DNA of 64,000 bases from Nesterenkonia sandarakina (GTDB taxonomy: Bacteria > Actinomycetota > Actinomycetes > Actinomycetales > Micrococcaceae): assembly GCF_003003175.1 (NCBI RefSeq), contig NZ_PVTY01000002.1, positions 100,170 through 164,169 of the forward strand, written 5' to 3'. The notes beneath the pieces are model-generated. The model worked only from the letters and a program-made list of their open reading frames with translations. It was not told the DNA's origin and searched no databases. Position numbers and translations under genes: made by a program. Shown here one piece after another: positions 54,911 through 64,000 of the stretch (within the stretch, counting starts at the first letter, position 1; each line of letters starts with the position of its first letter).

Positions 54911-55001
54911 GGTTCCTCTCTCTGCTTTCGCTGTCACCCACCTTGACTCGGTGGGTCTGCAGGTGCGGGCGGTGCCGCGCCTGGGATGTCTCAGGTGTGG
55001 C

Positions 55002-55646
55002 TCACCGCCGGGGCGGGGACCACAGGTCGGTGATGGAATGGCCGAGCTCGGCGAGCATCGAGTGCAGCGCTGCGGGGGAGACCCCGATGACGGAGAGGTG
55101 ATCTCCTTCGATGGAGTCGATGAAGGCGGAGCCGCGACCGTCGATGGTGAAGCCTCCGGCGCAGTTCAGCGGCTCCCCGGACTGGGCGTAGCGCTGGATC
55201 TCGGCGTCGCTGGGCTCGGCGAAGCTGACCCGGGTGGACACCGTGCGCTGGGCCCGGGTCCCGGTGGCGGCGTCGACCAGGGCGTGGCCGGTGTGGAGCA
55301 CCCCGGTGCGTCCGCGCATCTGCTTCCAGCGCTGCACCGCGACGTCGACCTGATAGGGCTTGCCGTAGCTGGCCCCGTCGAGCTCGAAGACCGAGTCGCA
55401 GCCGAGCACCAGGACCGAAGGTCGGCTGTTGATGCCGGGCAGGTTCGCGACCGCCGAGGCCTTCATATCGGCGAGCAGCTGGGCCTCCATGGCGGGGGTG
55501 AGCTGCTCACCGTCGAGCTTCTCCTGCGCGGCGGCCACGGCAGCTGGCTCGTCGACGTCGGAGACGCGCACCGTGAAGGCGATGTCGGCCTGGTTCAGGA
55601 TCCGGGCGCGGCTGGTCGAGGCGGAGCCGAGGATCAGGCGGGTCAT
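55002..55646 (-). CDS. maf: Maf-family nucleotide pyrophosphatase
   Basis: House-cleaning enzyme that hydrolyses non-canonical or excess nucleoside triphosphates. The 214-residue product begins [17 protein letters not shown], has [19 protein letters not shown] with the catalytic Asp, and [30 protein letters not shown]. The gene lies between the epsilon and alpha subunits of acyl-CoA carboxylase, the usual order in actinobacteria. It overlaps the epsilon gene by 4 nt. Confidence 0.93.
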   Translation of the reverse strand: MTRLILGSASTSRARILNQADIAFTVRVSDVDEPAAVAAAQEKLDGEQLTPAMEAQLLADMKASAVANLPGINSRPSVLVLGCDSVFELDGASYGKPYQVDVAVQRWKQMRGRTGVLHTGHALVDAATGTRAQRTVSTRVSFAEPSDAEIQRYAQSGEPLNCAGGFTIDGRGSAFIDSIEGDHLSVIGVSPAALHSMLAELGHSITDLWSPPRR

Positions 55647-56098
55647 CGCAGACCCGCCGCATGCTTCCAGGAGTCCGGGCCGGGTCGACCCCAGAGGCCC
55701 AGCCGACGTCGGCGCTGCAGGGTGCGGTCGCTGGGTCCGGCGGTGCCGGCGCCGTTGCCGTCCGCCCCGGAGTCCCCGGCCAGGGTGCCCAGCAGCGCGG
55801 TCACTGCGGCGAGCTCCTCGTCGGTGAGCGTCCCACCGGCCATCTGCAGGTCCGCGGCGTCCGTATCCGGCTCAGCCTCACCATCCGGCTCAGCCTCACC
55901 ATCCGGCTCAGCCTCGGTGTCCGACTCGGTGTCGGGATCCCGCTGAGTGTCGGGATCCTGCTCGAGGTCGACGTCCTCGGCGGAAGCCGTCGAGGAGGGT
56001 GCTTCAGGGGGTGCCTCGGAGCCGGGACCGGGGTCGCTCGAGGAAGGCGCCGCGGGACTCGCCGCGGACTCCTCGGCGCTCAGGGTTGCATCGGTCAT
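55643..56098 (-). CDS. Acyl-CoA carboxylase epsilon subunit, long acidic form
   Basis: Small subunit that links alpha and beta in actinobacterial carboxylases. The 151-residue product has a long low-complexity acidic N-terminal part (about 1-85, with EPDGEA repeats), then the epsilon core GGTLTDEELAAVTALLGTL, and the C-terminal basic part RRRRLGLWGRPGPDSW. Most epsilon proteins have 60-90 residues, so this one is extended by a repeat-rich arm. It overlaps maf by 4 nt. Confidence 0.85.
   Translation of the reverse strand: MTDATLSAEESAASPAAPSSSDPGPGSEAPPEAPSSTASAEDVDLEQDPDTQRDPDTESDTEAEPDGEAEPDGEAEPDTDAADLQMAGGTLTDEELAAVTALLGTLAGDSGADGNGAGTAGPSDRTLQRRRRLGLWGRPGPDSWKHAAGLR
55865..55915. repeat. 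18-nt tandem repeat in the epsilon-subunit gene
   Basis: ATCCGGCTCAGCCTCACC occurs twice in full plus a 15-nt partial copy; it encodes the acidic GEAEPD repeats. A related 18-nt repeat with core GTGTCGGGATCC follows at about 55929-55960. Confidence 0.85.
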
Positions 56099-56112
56099 GG
56101 TCTGAAGCCCTC

Positions 56113-57696
<1,584 letters not shown>

Positions 57697-57863
57697 GGCT
57701 GCGCGGGGGTACCTTTCCGATCGCAGGCTGGAGGAAGTCCACAATTCAGCGGCCAGTCTATCCAGGTGGGAGTGCCATTCCGCTGTGGACTCTCTACAAA
57801 AAGCCAGGCGGGACTTGCGCGCATCGACGAAGTCATGTGCTTCCACCCGTGGTTACTCACCGG

Positions 57864-57875
57864 TAGGGTGATTCT
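57864..57875 (+). promoter_or_regulatory. -10 element of a leaderless promoter for the SDR gene
   Basis: TAGGGT (57864-57869), 6 nt, ATG 57876. TTCCAC at 57841-57846 is a possible -35 element with a 17-bp spacer. Confidence 0.5.
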
Positions 57876-58859
57876 ATGACCCAGTTCACCTCACCTGACC
57901 CCGCCCCTGCCGCGGAGGCCGCCCGGGCCGGCGAGCTCACCGGACGGACCGTCCTGATCTCCGGCGGATCCCGAGGCATCGGACACGCCATCGCCGTCGC
58001 GCTGGCCGGCCGCGGAGCCAATGTCGCGCTCCTGGCGAAGACCGACACCCCGCACCCGAAGCTCGCCGGCACCGTGCACACCGCCGTGGAGGACATCCGG
58101 GCCGCCGGCGGCCAAGGGCTCGCGGTGGTCGGCGACGTGCGCCGCGACGAGGACGTGCTCTCCGCCGTGGATCAGACCGTGGAGACCTTCGGCGGCATCG
58201 ACATCGTCATCAACAACGCCTCGGCGATCGATCTCTCACCCACCGAGGTGCTGGACATGAAGCGCTACGACCTGATGCACGACATCAACGTCCGCGGCAC
58301 CTTCCTGCTGTCCAAGACCGCCGTCCCGCACCTGCGCACCAGCGCCGCCAAGCACCGGGCCTCCCAGGGCGACGCCGGCGCGGCCGCGCCGACAGGCTTC
58401 ACCCCGCAGATCCTGACCCTCTCGCCGCCGCTGGCGCTGAGCGGGTCCGGCCTGGATCCGGTCTGGCTGGGCCGGCATCTGGCGTACACGATGTCCAAGT
58501 ACGGGATGTCGATGACCACCGTGGGCCTGGCGGCGGAGCTCGAGCCCGACGGCGTGGCAGTGAACTCGCTGTGGCCCGCCACCTATATCGACACCGCGGC
58601 GATCCGGAACCTGGCCGCGCTCGCCGGCGAGCAGGGCGAGACCATGATCCGAGGCGCCCGCCGGGTCGACATCGTCGCCGACGCCGCCTTGGCGCTGCTC
58701 TCCGGGCAGGTGACCAGCCCCGCGCCCGACGGGACGCTGCGCCCGATCAGCGGTGCCTTCCTCACCGACGAACAGGTGCTGCGCCAGCTGGGCATCGAGG
58801 ACTTCACCGACTACGCGGTGGACCCCGAGTCCGAGCTGATCCCCGACGCCTTCCTCTGA
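57876..58859 (+). CDS. SDR-family oxidoreductase (HSDL2-like)
   Basis: NAD(P)-dependent dehydrogenase, possibly for hydroxyacyl or steroid-like substrates. The 327-residue protein has the cofactor loop VLISGGSRGIGHAIA (about 25-39), NNAS motif in DIVINNASAID, and the active-site pattern YTMSK (Tyr and Lys) about residue 205. A large insertion before the active site is typical for the HSDL2-like group. The real substrate is unknown. Located between the acyl-CoA carboxylase genes and birA. Confidence 0.85.
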   Translation: MTQFTSPDPAPAAEAARAGELTGRTVLISGGSRGIGHAIAVALAGRGANVALLAKTDTPHPKLAGTVHTAVEDIRAAGGQGLAVVGDVRRDEDVLSAVDQTVETFGGIDIVINNASAIDLSPTEVLDMKRYDLMHDINVRGTFLLSKTAVPHLRTSAAKHRASQGDAGAAAPTGFTPQILTLSPPLALSGSGLDPVWLGRHLAYTMSKYGMSMTTVGLAAELEPDGVAVNSLWPATYIDTAAIRNLAALAGEQGETMIRGARRVDIVADAALALLSGQVTSPAPDGTLRPISGAFLTDEQVLRQLGIEDFTDYAVDPESELIPDAFL

Positions 58860-58893
58860 TGCGGCGCAACCCGGCGGCGCGACCCGGGTGGCC

Positions 58894-58905
58894 TAATCTG
58901 GGCTC
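58894..58905 (+). promoter_or_regulatory. -10 element of a leaderless birA promoter
   Basis: TAATCT (58894-58899), 6 nt, ATG 58906. No SD sequence is visible. Confidence 0.5.
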
Positions 58906-59970
58906 ATGACTGCCGCGCTGCCTCCGCTCGATGAGGCCCTGCTCGCCCGCCGACTGCTCACCGACGCCGGCGGGGCCTACGCGCGGCTGGATCGGGTCGA
59001 ATCGATCGGGTCCACGAATCAGTGGCTGATCGACGCGCTCACCGCCGAGTCACGGACGCAGCCGCCGGGGCAGGAGAAGAGGACGACGGCGTGGCCGCAC
59101 CTCTCGGTGCTCACCGCCGAGGAGCAGACCGGTGGTCGGGGTCGGCTCGGACGGGTCTGGAGCTCGCCGAAGGGGGCGTCGCTCTCGACCTCGATCGTGC
59201 TGCGCCCCCGGCTCGACCCGACGCATCTGGGCTGGCTCTCGATGCTCGCCGGGCGAGCCCTGGTGGACACGCTGCGCCAGGACGTCGGACTCGACGACGA
59301 GGGTCAGCGCGCAGTGCTCAAATGGCCCAATGACGTGCAGGTGACCCAGCCCGAGGGACCCGCGCGGAAGATCAGCGGGATCCTCGCCTCGGCCGTGGCG
59401 GGAATCCCGGGGGGCGGTCCGGCCGCCGTCGTCCTGGGAGTCGGGATCAACGTGCTGCTCACACCCGAGCAGCTGCCCACCGAGAACTCCACCTCGGTGC
59501 TGATCGAGCTCCGCCGCCGACGCACAGATCGAGGCACCGATCGGCGCACGGATCTGCACGCCGAGTCGATCGGTCGACCCAGCAGCCAGGTTGAGCCGAG
59601 CAGCCTGGTTGAGCCGGGCAGCGATGAGGCGGCACGGCTGCGCACCGAGCTGCTGTGCTGCTACCTGGAGCGCTTCGCCGATCTGCTCGGCGTCGTCGAA
59701 GCCGCCGCGCGGCAGGCTCCGGACACCGTGCCTCAGGTGCTGACCGCGCTGGTGGGAGAGGTGCTCACCACCCTCGGCCAAGAGGTCCGCGTGGAGCTGC
59801 CCGACGGCAGCGCCGAGCGCGGCGTCGCCCGGGGACTCACCGCGCAAGGTGCGCTTGACGTGGAGGTCACCGCCCGGCGCGGCGCACCCGAGCAGGACTG
59901 GGTGCCCCGGGCGCCGCTGCTGAGATCCTTCTCGGCCGGTGATGTGACGCACCTGCGCCCCACCTCCTAG
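58906..59970 (+). CDS. birA: Biotin-[acetyl-CoA-carboxylase] ligase, monofunctional
   Basis: Attaches biotin to the carrier lysine of the nearby acyl-CoA carboxylase alpha subunit. The 354-residue product starts without the DNA-binding domain of E. coli BirA. It has DRVESIGSTNQWL, the biotin-AMP loop GRGRLGRVWSSPKG, LKWPNDV, KISGILASAV and ILGIGIN-like (VVLGVGINVLL). A polar insertion rich in Arg/Asp/Thr (about residues 200-240) precedes the C-terminal domain. Confidence 0.93.
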   Translation: MTAALPPLDEALLARRLLTDAGGAYARLDRVESIGSTNQWLIDALTAESRTQPPGQEKRTTAWPHLSVLTAEEQTGGRGRLGRVWSSPKGASLSTSIVLRPRLDPTHLGWLSMLAGRALVDTLRQDVGLDDEGQRAVLKWPNDVQVTQPEGPARKISGILASAVAGIPGGGPAAVVLGVGINVLLTPEQLPTENSTSVLIELRRRRTDRGTDRRTDLHAESIGRPSSQVEPSSLVEPGSDEAARLRTELLCCYLERFADLLGVVEAAARQAPDTVPQVLTALVGEVLTTLGQEVRVELPDGSAERGVARGLTAQGALDVEVTARRGAPEQDWVPRAPLLRSFSAGDVTHLRPTS

Positions 59971-60183
59971 AGATCACACCGAACCCCCAGAGTGCCCCGC
60001 CCCCGCCGGCCGAGCACGCCGCCGGGTCGAAGCGTCACGCGGCGCCGGAAAGGGCGCGCGAGGAGGAGGGGCCAAGCTGGTGCTCAGCGACCCCCGGTAG
60101 ACTGACATCGCAGAAGGCATATGAACGCGCGCGCCCTGGCCCGGGGCGCGTCGACGAGGACCGGCAGGAGGCTGTGGCTCACG

Positions 60184-60759
60184 ATGAAGCTCAAGCTGGT
60201 CGACGGCGAGCAGGTGGTCATCCGCACCCGCGCCCATCACCGCGCACTGCTGCCTGCTCTGCTGAACTTCCTCGTCACCGTGATGGTGATGAGTTTCCTG
60301 CTGGGCTACCTCTCCCGGGCCGACCAGCCCGAGTTCGTGGAGCACTATCGGCACATCGGAGTGTTCCTGGTCTGGGCCGGAGGGCTCCTCGCGCTCGCCT
60401 TCGGCACGCTCAAGCCGCTCCTGAGCTGGGGCAGCCGGATGACCTACCTGACCAGTCACCGGGTGGTGCAGAAGAACCTGCTCGGCGCCGCCCAGGCGAA
60501 CGTCGTCCCGCTGGGCCTGCTCTCCGAGGTGCAGCTCAAACAGTCCCGGATCCAGTCCATGTCCCAGGCCGGTGACCTGATCCTGCTCCACGGCGCCTAC
60601 GGCCAGCATCAGCGCACCCGGCTGAGCAACATGCCCGACGCCGCACACTTCCAGACCGTCATCGCCGAAGAGCTGGGCGAATACCGACGCCACGTCGCCG
60701 CGCAGTACGCGAGCCAGGCACCCGCCCCCGGCGGATACGGAGAGGCGCACTATGCCTGA
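60184..60759 (+). CDS. PH-domain membrane protein
   Basis: The product, 191 residues from ATG 60184, begins MKLKLVDGEQVVIRTRAHHR, has two hydrophobic helices (LPALLNFLVTVMVMSFLLGYL and GVFLVWAGGLLALAFGTL) and then a bacterial PH-like beta fold (RMTYLTSHRVVQKNLL ... PLGLLSEVQLKQSRIQ). The layout matches actinobacterial PH-domain proteins (bPH family). The function is unknown. AGGAGG lies 11 nt upstream of 60184; an in-frame ATG at 60121 with AGAAGG close by would add 21 residues. The 3' end overlaps the cyclase gene by 8 nt. Confidence 0.75.
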   Translation: MKLKLVDGEQVVIRTRAHHRALLPALLNFLVTVMVMSFLLGYLSRADQPEFVEHYRHIGVFLVWAGGLLALAFGTLKPLLSWGSRMTYLTSHRVVQKNLLGAAQANVVPLGLLSEVQLKQSRIQSMSQAGDLILLHGAYGQHQRTRLSNMPDAAHFQTVIAEELGEYRRHVAAQYASQAPAPGGYGEAHYA

Positions 60760-62299
60760 GACCTCGGCAGCCGATGACCCGAGGCCGGTCTACCTCGGCG
60801 GCGAGGACACCGACTCCTCCTGGCGTGCCGTGCGCTACACGCCGCCGGGTGCCAGCAGCGGCATCGAGCTCAGCGGCGAACCCACCAGGCTCTCCCCGGA
60901 GGCCGCCGGTTCGGCCGAGGCGGCAGGGGCCGACGGCCCGCCGAGCGGAGTCTCGGCGAACTACTCCTCGGCCGAGCTCGAAGCGGCCCGTCAGGACTGG
61001 TCCGACTTCAACTCCCCGCGACTCCAGGGCAAGGTGCGCAAGACCGTGCTGCAGGAGGCGGGGGAGGGGCGGCTCACCGTCGACCCAGACTTCACGGTGC
61101 CTCGGGAAGGACCGGCGGATCGCGGCCTCGGCCTCACCGCCGGGCAGGCCCAGGCGGCACGCGACGCATCGGCGGATCCGGCCACCGCTGCGCTCAACGG
61201 GCACGAACGCTCCCCGGAGACCGCGGCCATCCCGATCCCGACCATGGAACAGCGCGAATGGCACCGGACGATCCGCGACCTGGAGCACCGGCTGCTCGGC
61301 GCCGAACGCACCCTCACCTACCGTGAGATGGCGCACCAGCTGGGCGTCTCCACCCGCTCCGCCCGCCGGCTCTGGCGGGCACTGGGATTCCCCAACCTCG
61401 ACGACGACGTCAAGGCCTTCACCAAGACCGACGTCGAGGCGCTCGCCACAATGATCGAGCTGGTCCGCGACGGTCACCTCAATGAGGAGACCGCCATCTC
61501 GATGACCCGCTCAGTCGGGCAGATGACCGACCGCATGGTGGTCTGGCAGATCGAGGCCCTGGTGGAGGACAAGATCGCCAACGGTCAGCTCTCCGACGCA
61601 GTGGCGCGCACCCAGGTCGTCGAGACGCTGCCCAAGCTGATCGAACCCATCCAGAAGCTCATGGGCTACACCTGGCGACGCCAGCTCTCCGCGGCGCTGC
61701 AGCGGCTCACCGTCCGGGTCGAGTCCGGCCTGGCCGCCACCGCACACGGGCGCACCGGTGCCGAGGACGACGCCGCCCTTCCACTGGCCCGCGCCGTCGG
61801 CTTCGCCGACCTGGTCTCCTACACCTCGCTCTCGCGGCAGATGAACGAACGCACCCTGGCCCACATGGTCCAGCACTTCGAGTCCAAATGTGCCGAGATC
61901 ATCTCCATCGGCGGGGGTCGGCTGGTGAAGACCGTCGGGGACGAGGTGCTCTACAACGCCGAGACCCCGGAGGCCGGCGCCGAGATCGCCCTCGCCCTGG
62001 CCGAGTCCATCGCGGCCGACGGAGTCCTGCCCGAGGCCCGGGTGTCAGTGGTGTGGGGCCGCGTGCTCTCCCGGATGGGAGACATCTACGGGCCCACCGT
62101 GAACCTCGCCGCCCGGCTGACCTCGCTGGCGGATCCGGGCACCATCCTGGTGGACCAGGTCACCGCGCAGACCCTGGAGTCCAACCCGGATTATCTGCTG
62201 GTCCCGCAGCCGCCCCGGATCGTGCGCGGCTTCGGCGAGGTCCAGCCGAACATGCTGCTGCGCGGCCAGGGTGCCGGGATCATCACCGAGAACCGCTGA
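60752..62299 (+). CDS. Class III adenylate cyclase with N-terminal regulatory region
   Basis: Makes cAMP in the cytoplasm; no membrane helix is seen. The 515-residue product has a disordered acidic start, a helical region around residues 165-310 (ERTLTYREMAHQLGVSTRSARRLWRALG) that resembles the pH-sensing regulatory domain of mycobacterial Rv1264-like cyclases, and the catalytic domain (about 340-490). Catalytic residues are all there: metal Asp in GFADLVSY and GDEV, Lys in LVKTVGDEV, Asp in GDIYGPTVNLAARL with Asn and Arg. The Lys/Asp pair indicates ATP as substrate. It overlaps the PH gene. Confidence 0.88.
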   Translation: MPETSAADDPRPVYLGGEDTDSSWRAVRYTPPGASSGIELSGEPTRLSPEAAGSAEAAGADGPPSGVSANYSSAELEAARQDWSDFNSPRLQGKVRKTVLQEAGEGRLTVDPDFTVPREGPADRGLGLTAGQAQAARDASADPATAALNGHERSPETAAIPIPTMEQREWHRTIRDLEHRLLGAERTLTYREMAHQLGVSTRSARRLWRALGFPNLDDDVKAFTKTDVEALATMIELVRDGHLNEETAISMTRSVGQMTDRMVVWQIEALVEDKIANGQLSDAVARTQVVETLPKLIEPIQKLMGYTWRRQLSAALQRLTVRVESGLAATAHGRTGAEDDAALPLARAVGFADLVSYTSLSRQMNERTLAHMVQHFESKCAEIISIGGGRLVKTVGDEVLYNAETPEAGAEIALALAESIAADGVLPEARVSVVWGRVLSRMGDIYGPTVNLAARLTSLADPGTILVDQVTAQTLESNPDYLLVPQPPRIVRGFGEVQPNMLLRGQGAGIITENR

Positions 62300-62431
62300 C
62301 CAGCAGGGTCTCGGCATGGGAGACCGGATGAGCGCCCAGACTGCGCCCAGCCCGGGTGCCGTCGTAGGCCGCGCGGTGAGAAACGCGCCGCACGGTCACC
62401 ACAGCGACCGGCACCGTGACAAGATGGTGAT

Positions 62432-63211
62432 GTGGCAGCGAGCGCAGATAGTCCAGAGGACCCCCGGGAGCAGCAGACTCAGCCCGCCGGCCTCTACCTC
62501 GATTACGGATACGGGTCCCATGTCGGCCTGCGCCGGGAACTCAACGAGGACTCCTCGGTGATCACCGACACGCTCTTCGCCGTGGCCGACGGAATGGGCG
62601 GACACGAGGCCGGCGAGGTCGCCTCCGCGCTGGCCGTGCAGACCCTCGCCGACGGCTGGAACCGGGCCGAAGGCCGCGTCTCGCGGGACCAGATCCAGGC
62701 CTTCCTGGGTGAAGCCGACCAGCGGATCCGCGAGGCCACAGACTCCAAGGCCGGCACCACCGTCTCCGGCGCACTGCTGGTCGACCAGGGCGACGGGCTG
62801 AACTGGCTCGTGTTCAACATCGGGGACTCCCGCACCTATCTCTTCGAAGACGGCCGGCTGCGGCAGCTGAGCCGCGACCACTCCCAGGTCCAGGACATGT
62901 TCGAATCCGGGCTCATCAGCGCCGAGGAGCTGCACATCCACCCGCAGCGCAACGTCATCACCCGGGCCCTCGGCGCCGGGGACATGTGGGACGCGGACTA
63001 CTTCGAATCCCCGGTGCGGTCCGGCCAGCGCCTGATGATCTGCTCGGACGGACTCAGCGGAGAGTTGAGCGACTCAGAGATCGAACGCATCCTCGGCGCC
63101 GGGCGCAACGCCCAGGACACCGTGGACTGGCTGATCCACCAGGCCCTGCGCGCCGGTGGACGCGACAACGTCACCGTCGTCGTCGTCGATGTGCAGGAAC
63201 AGGTCGCTTGA
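62432..63211 (+). CDS. PP2C-family protein serine/threonine phosphatase
   Basis: Metal-dependent phosphatase, the likely counterpart of an Hanks-type kinase. The 259-residue protein has GLRRELNEDSSVI, VADGMGGHEAGE with the metal Asp and Gly, FNIGDSRTYLFEDGRL, ICSDGLSGEL and RDNVTVVVVDV. All main motifs are complete; no transmembrane part is seen, so it is soluble. No kinase gene is in the window. GTG 62432 has no clear SD. Confidence 0.92.
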   Translation: MAASADSPEDPREQQTQPAGLYLDYGYGSHVGLRRELNEDSSVITDTLFAVADGMGGHEAGEVASALAVQTLADGWNRAEGRVSRDQIQAFLGEADQRIREATDSKAGTTVSGALLVDQGDGLNWLVFNIGDSRTYLFEDGRLRQLSRDHSQVQDMFESGLISAEELHIHPQRNVITRALGAGDMWDADYFESPVRSGQRLMICSDGLSGELSDSEIERILGAGRNAQDTVDWLIHQALRAGGRDNVTVVVVDVQEQVA

Positions 63212-63326
63212 CCCCAGCTTTGCGTCCTCGATAGCGTCGAAGACAGTCACCTGTTGTCACCAACAGCTCGCGTCGAGCGGCCAGGGAGCCAGCTCCCAGC
63301 GCCGCCGGACGCAGGAAGGAGCACAG

Positions 63327-64000
63327 TTGCAGCTGGCCAATCTACGAGGCGTCTACGAGGCCCAGGGCCCGTTCGCCACCGTCTATCTCGAAGCACGTTC
63401 CCCCGCCGCCGACGCCGAGGATCAGCTTCGGCTCCGCTGGCAGGATCTCCGGAGCCAGCTCGCCGATGCGGGCACACCGGACGCGGCGCTGACCGCGCTG
63501 GACGAGTCCGTCACCCGACCAGCCGCCACCGAGGTCCACAACGAAGGTCGCGTCCTCGTCGCGGACCAGACCCGAGTGATCCTCGAAGAGCACTTCGACG
63601 CCGCCCAGGGCTCCGGAGATCTCGCCACCGTCGGTGAGCCCGCCCAGCTCGGAGACTACGTCCGCCACCGCCTCGGCGCCGCCCGGATGCTCGTGGTCAT
63701 CGCTGACCAGCAGCAGGCAGTGATCCGCCGACTGGTCGTCTCCGGCGACGAGCTGCTCGCCTCCGACGCGGAGGAATCGGTCCAGGGCACGAGCAGCGAG
63801 TCGGTGCACAAGCCTCGCCAGGGCGCGCTGAGCCACAAGCAGATCCAGCGCTCCGCCGACGAGGCCGCCACCCAGAACATCCGGGACATCTCGGAGCGGG
63901 TCGCGACGATCGCCGACTCCTGGAACCCCGACGTGATCGTCGTCGCCGGCGAGTCCCAGGGTCGACGTGGACTGCACGAGGAGCTGCCCAAGGCGCTCCA
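63327..64000 (+). CDS. BaeRF2-family protein (Rv2629-like), 3' end outside window
   Basis: About 224 codons are visible from TTG 63327 (AGGAAGGA upstream). The protein begins LQLANLRGVYEAQGPFATVYLEARS, goes on with DQLRLRWQDLRSQLADAG and has VLVADQTRVILEEHFD and LVVIADQQQAVIRRLVVSGD, similar to Rv2629 of mycobacteria. The family is related to the archaeal/eukaryotic release factor 1 fold (BaeRF2), but the biological role is not settled. Later parts read SERVATIADSWNPDVIVVAG, a sequence of mixed charge. Confidence 0.75.
   Translation, partial: MQLANLRGVYEAQGPFATVYLEARSPAADAEDQLRLRWQDLRSQLADAGTPDAALTALDESVTRPAATEVHNEGRVLVADQTRVILEEHFDAAQGSGDLATVGEPAQLGDYVRHRLGAARMLVVIADQQQAVIRRLVVSGDELLASDAEESVQGTSSESVHKPRQGALSHKQIQRSADEAATQNIRDISERVATIADSWNPDVIVVAGESQGRRGLHEELPKAL

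Noticed and set aside
53390-54946. 518-residue plus-strand ORF opposite the carboxylase alpha gene
   Set aside because: Shadow of a GC-rich gene, no motif; the minus-strand gene has all biotin carboxylase motifs.

Overview
The window looks like a chromosomal segment of a high-GC Gram-positive actinobacterium, most likely a member of the Micrococcaceae (Arthrobacter/Micrococcus/Nesterenkonia-like; the genus is an inference). The reasons are the high GC, frequent GTG/TTG starts, the acyl-CoA carboxylase epsilon subunit, a spc operon without rpsN (S14) between L5 and S8 as known from Micrococcus luteus, and an alpha operon without rpsD (S4) between S11 and the RNA polymerase alpha gene. I see no plasmid, prophage, CRISPR array, tRNA, rRNA or transposase.

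Layout. 1-7083: end of the S10/spc ribosomal operon (rplN-rplX-rplE-rpsH-rplF-rplR-rpsE-rpmD-rplO), a terminator, then secY-adk-map. 7153-10590: infA-rpmJ-rpsM-rpsK, a hairpin, rpoA-rplQ, then truA. 11782-13245: a sugar/H+ symporter. 13348-14590: promoter, structured leader and rplM-rpsI. 14724-27126: a housekeeping block for cell-wall precursors and cofactors: glmM, mscL, a D,D-carboxypeptidase, coaA, glmS, acpS, NAD(P)HX repair, alr, then the t6A/RimI cluster tsaE-tsaB-rimI-tsaD. 27181-31586: a YbdK-type carboxylate-amine ligase, a NagZ-like GH3 lipoprotein and a methyltransferase. 31745-36128: a siderophore ABC importer behind a DtxR/IdeR-like box.

36295-41690 is the least ordinary part. 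It is a minus-strand cluster of small, mostly domain-of-unknown-function envelope/stress proteins (DUF2382/PRC-barrel, two 'phage holin family' membrane proteins, two DUF3618 proteins, DUF4235, YihY/BrkB, and a helical LEA-like protein). The first holin/DUF3618 pair is partly duplicated, and one DUF3618 gene carries an in-frame amber codon. It is followed by a lower-GC stretch (about 41.7-43.6 kb) with a TetR regulator, and by a metabolite:H+ symporter.

45134-52951 is a mannitol module: divergent MtlR-type regulator, an orphan PTS EIIB protein, HPr, enzyme I, mannitol EIICBA and mannitol-1-phosphate dehydrogenase. The general PTS proteins are encoded here together with the mannitol permease. 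53021-59970 holds acyl-CoA carboxylase genes (beta, epsilon, Maf, alpha with biotin carrier) on the minus strand, and an SDR plus the biotin ligase birA on the plus strand. 60121-64000 holds a PH-domain membrane protein, a class III adenylate cyclase, a PP2C phosphatase and the start of a BaeRF2-family gene.

The strongest regulatory pattern I found by reading is a repeated arrangement, TAnnnT followed by 6-7 nt and then directly the start codon, in front of at least ten genes. This implies many leaderless mRNAs, including a divergent coaA/glmS pair whose -10 elements overlap. No clearly new biological system is proven here; the envelope cluster and the cyclase/phosphatase neighbourhood are the best candidates for follow-up.
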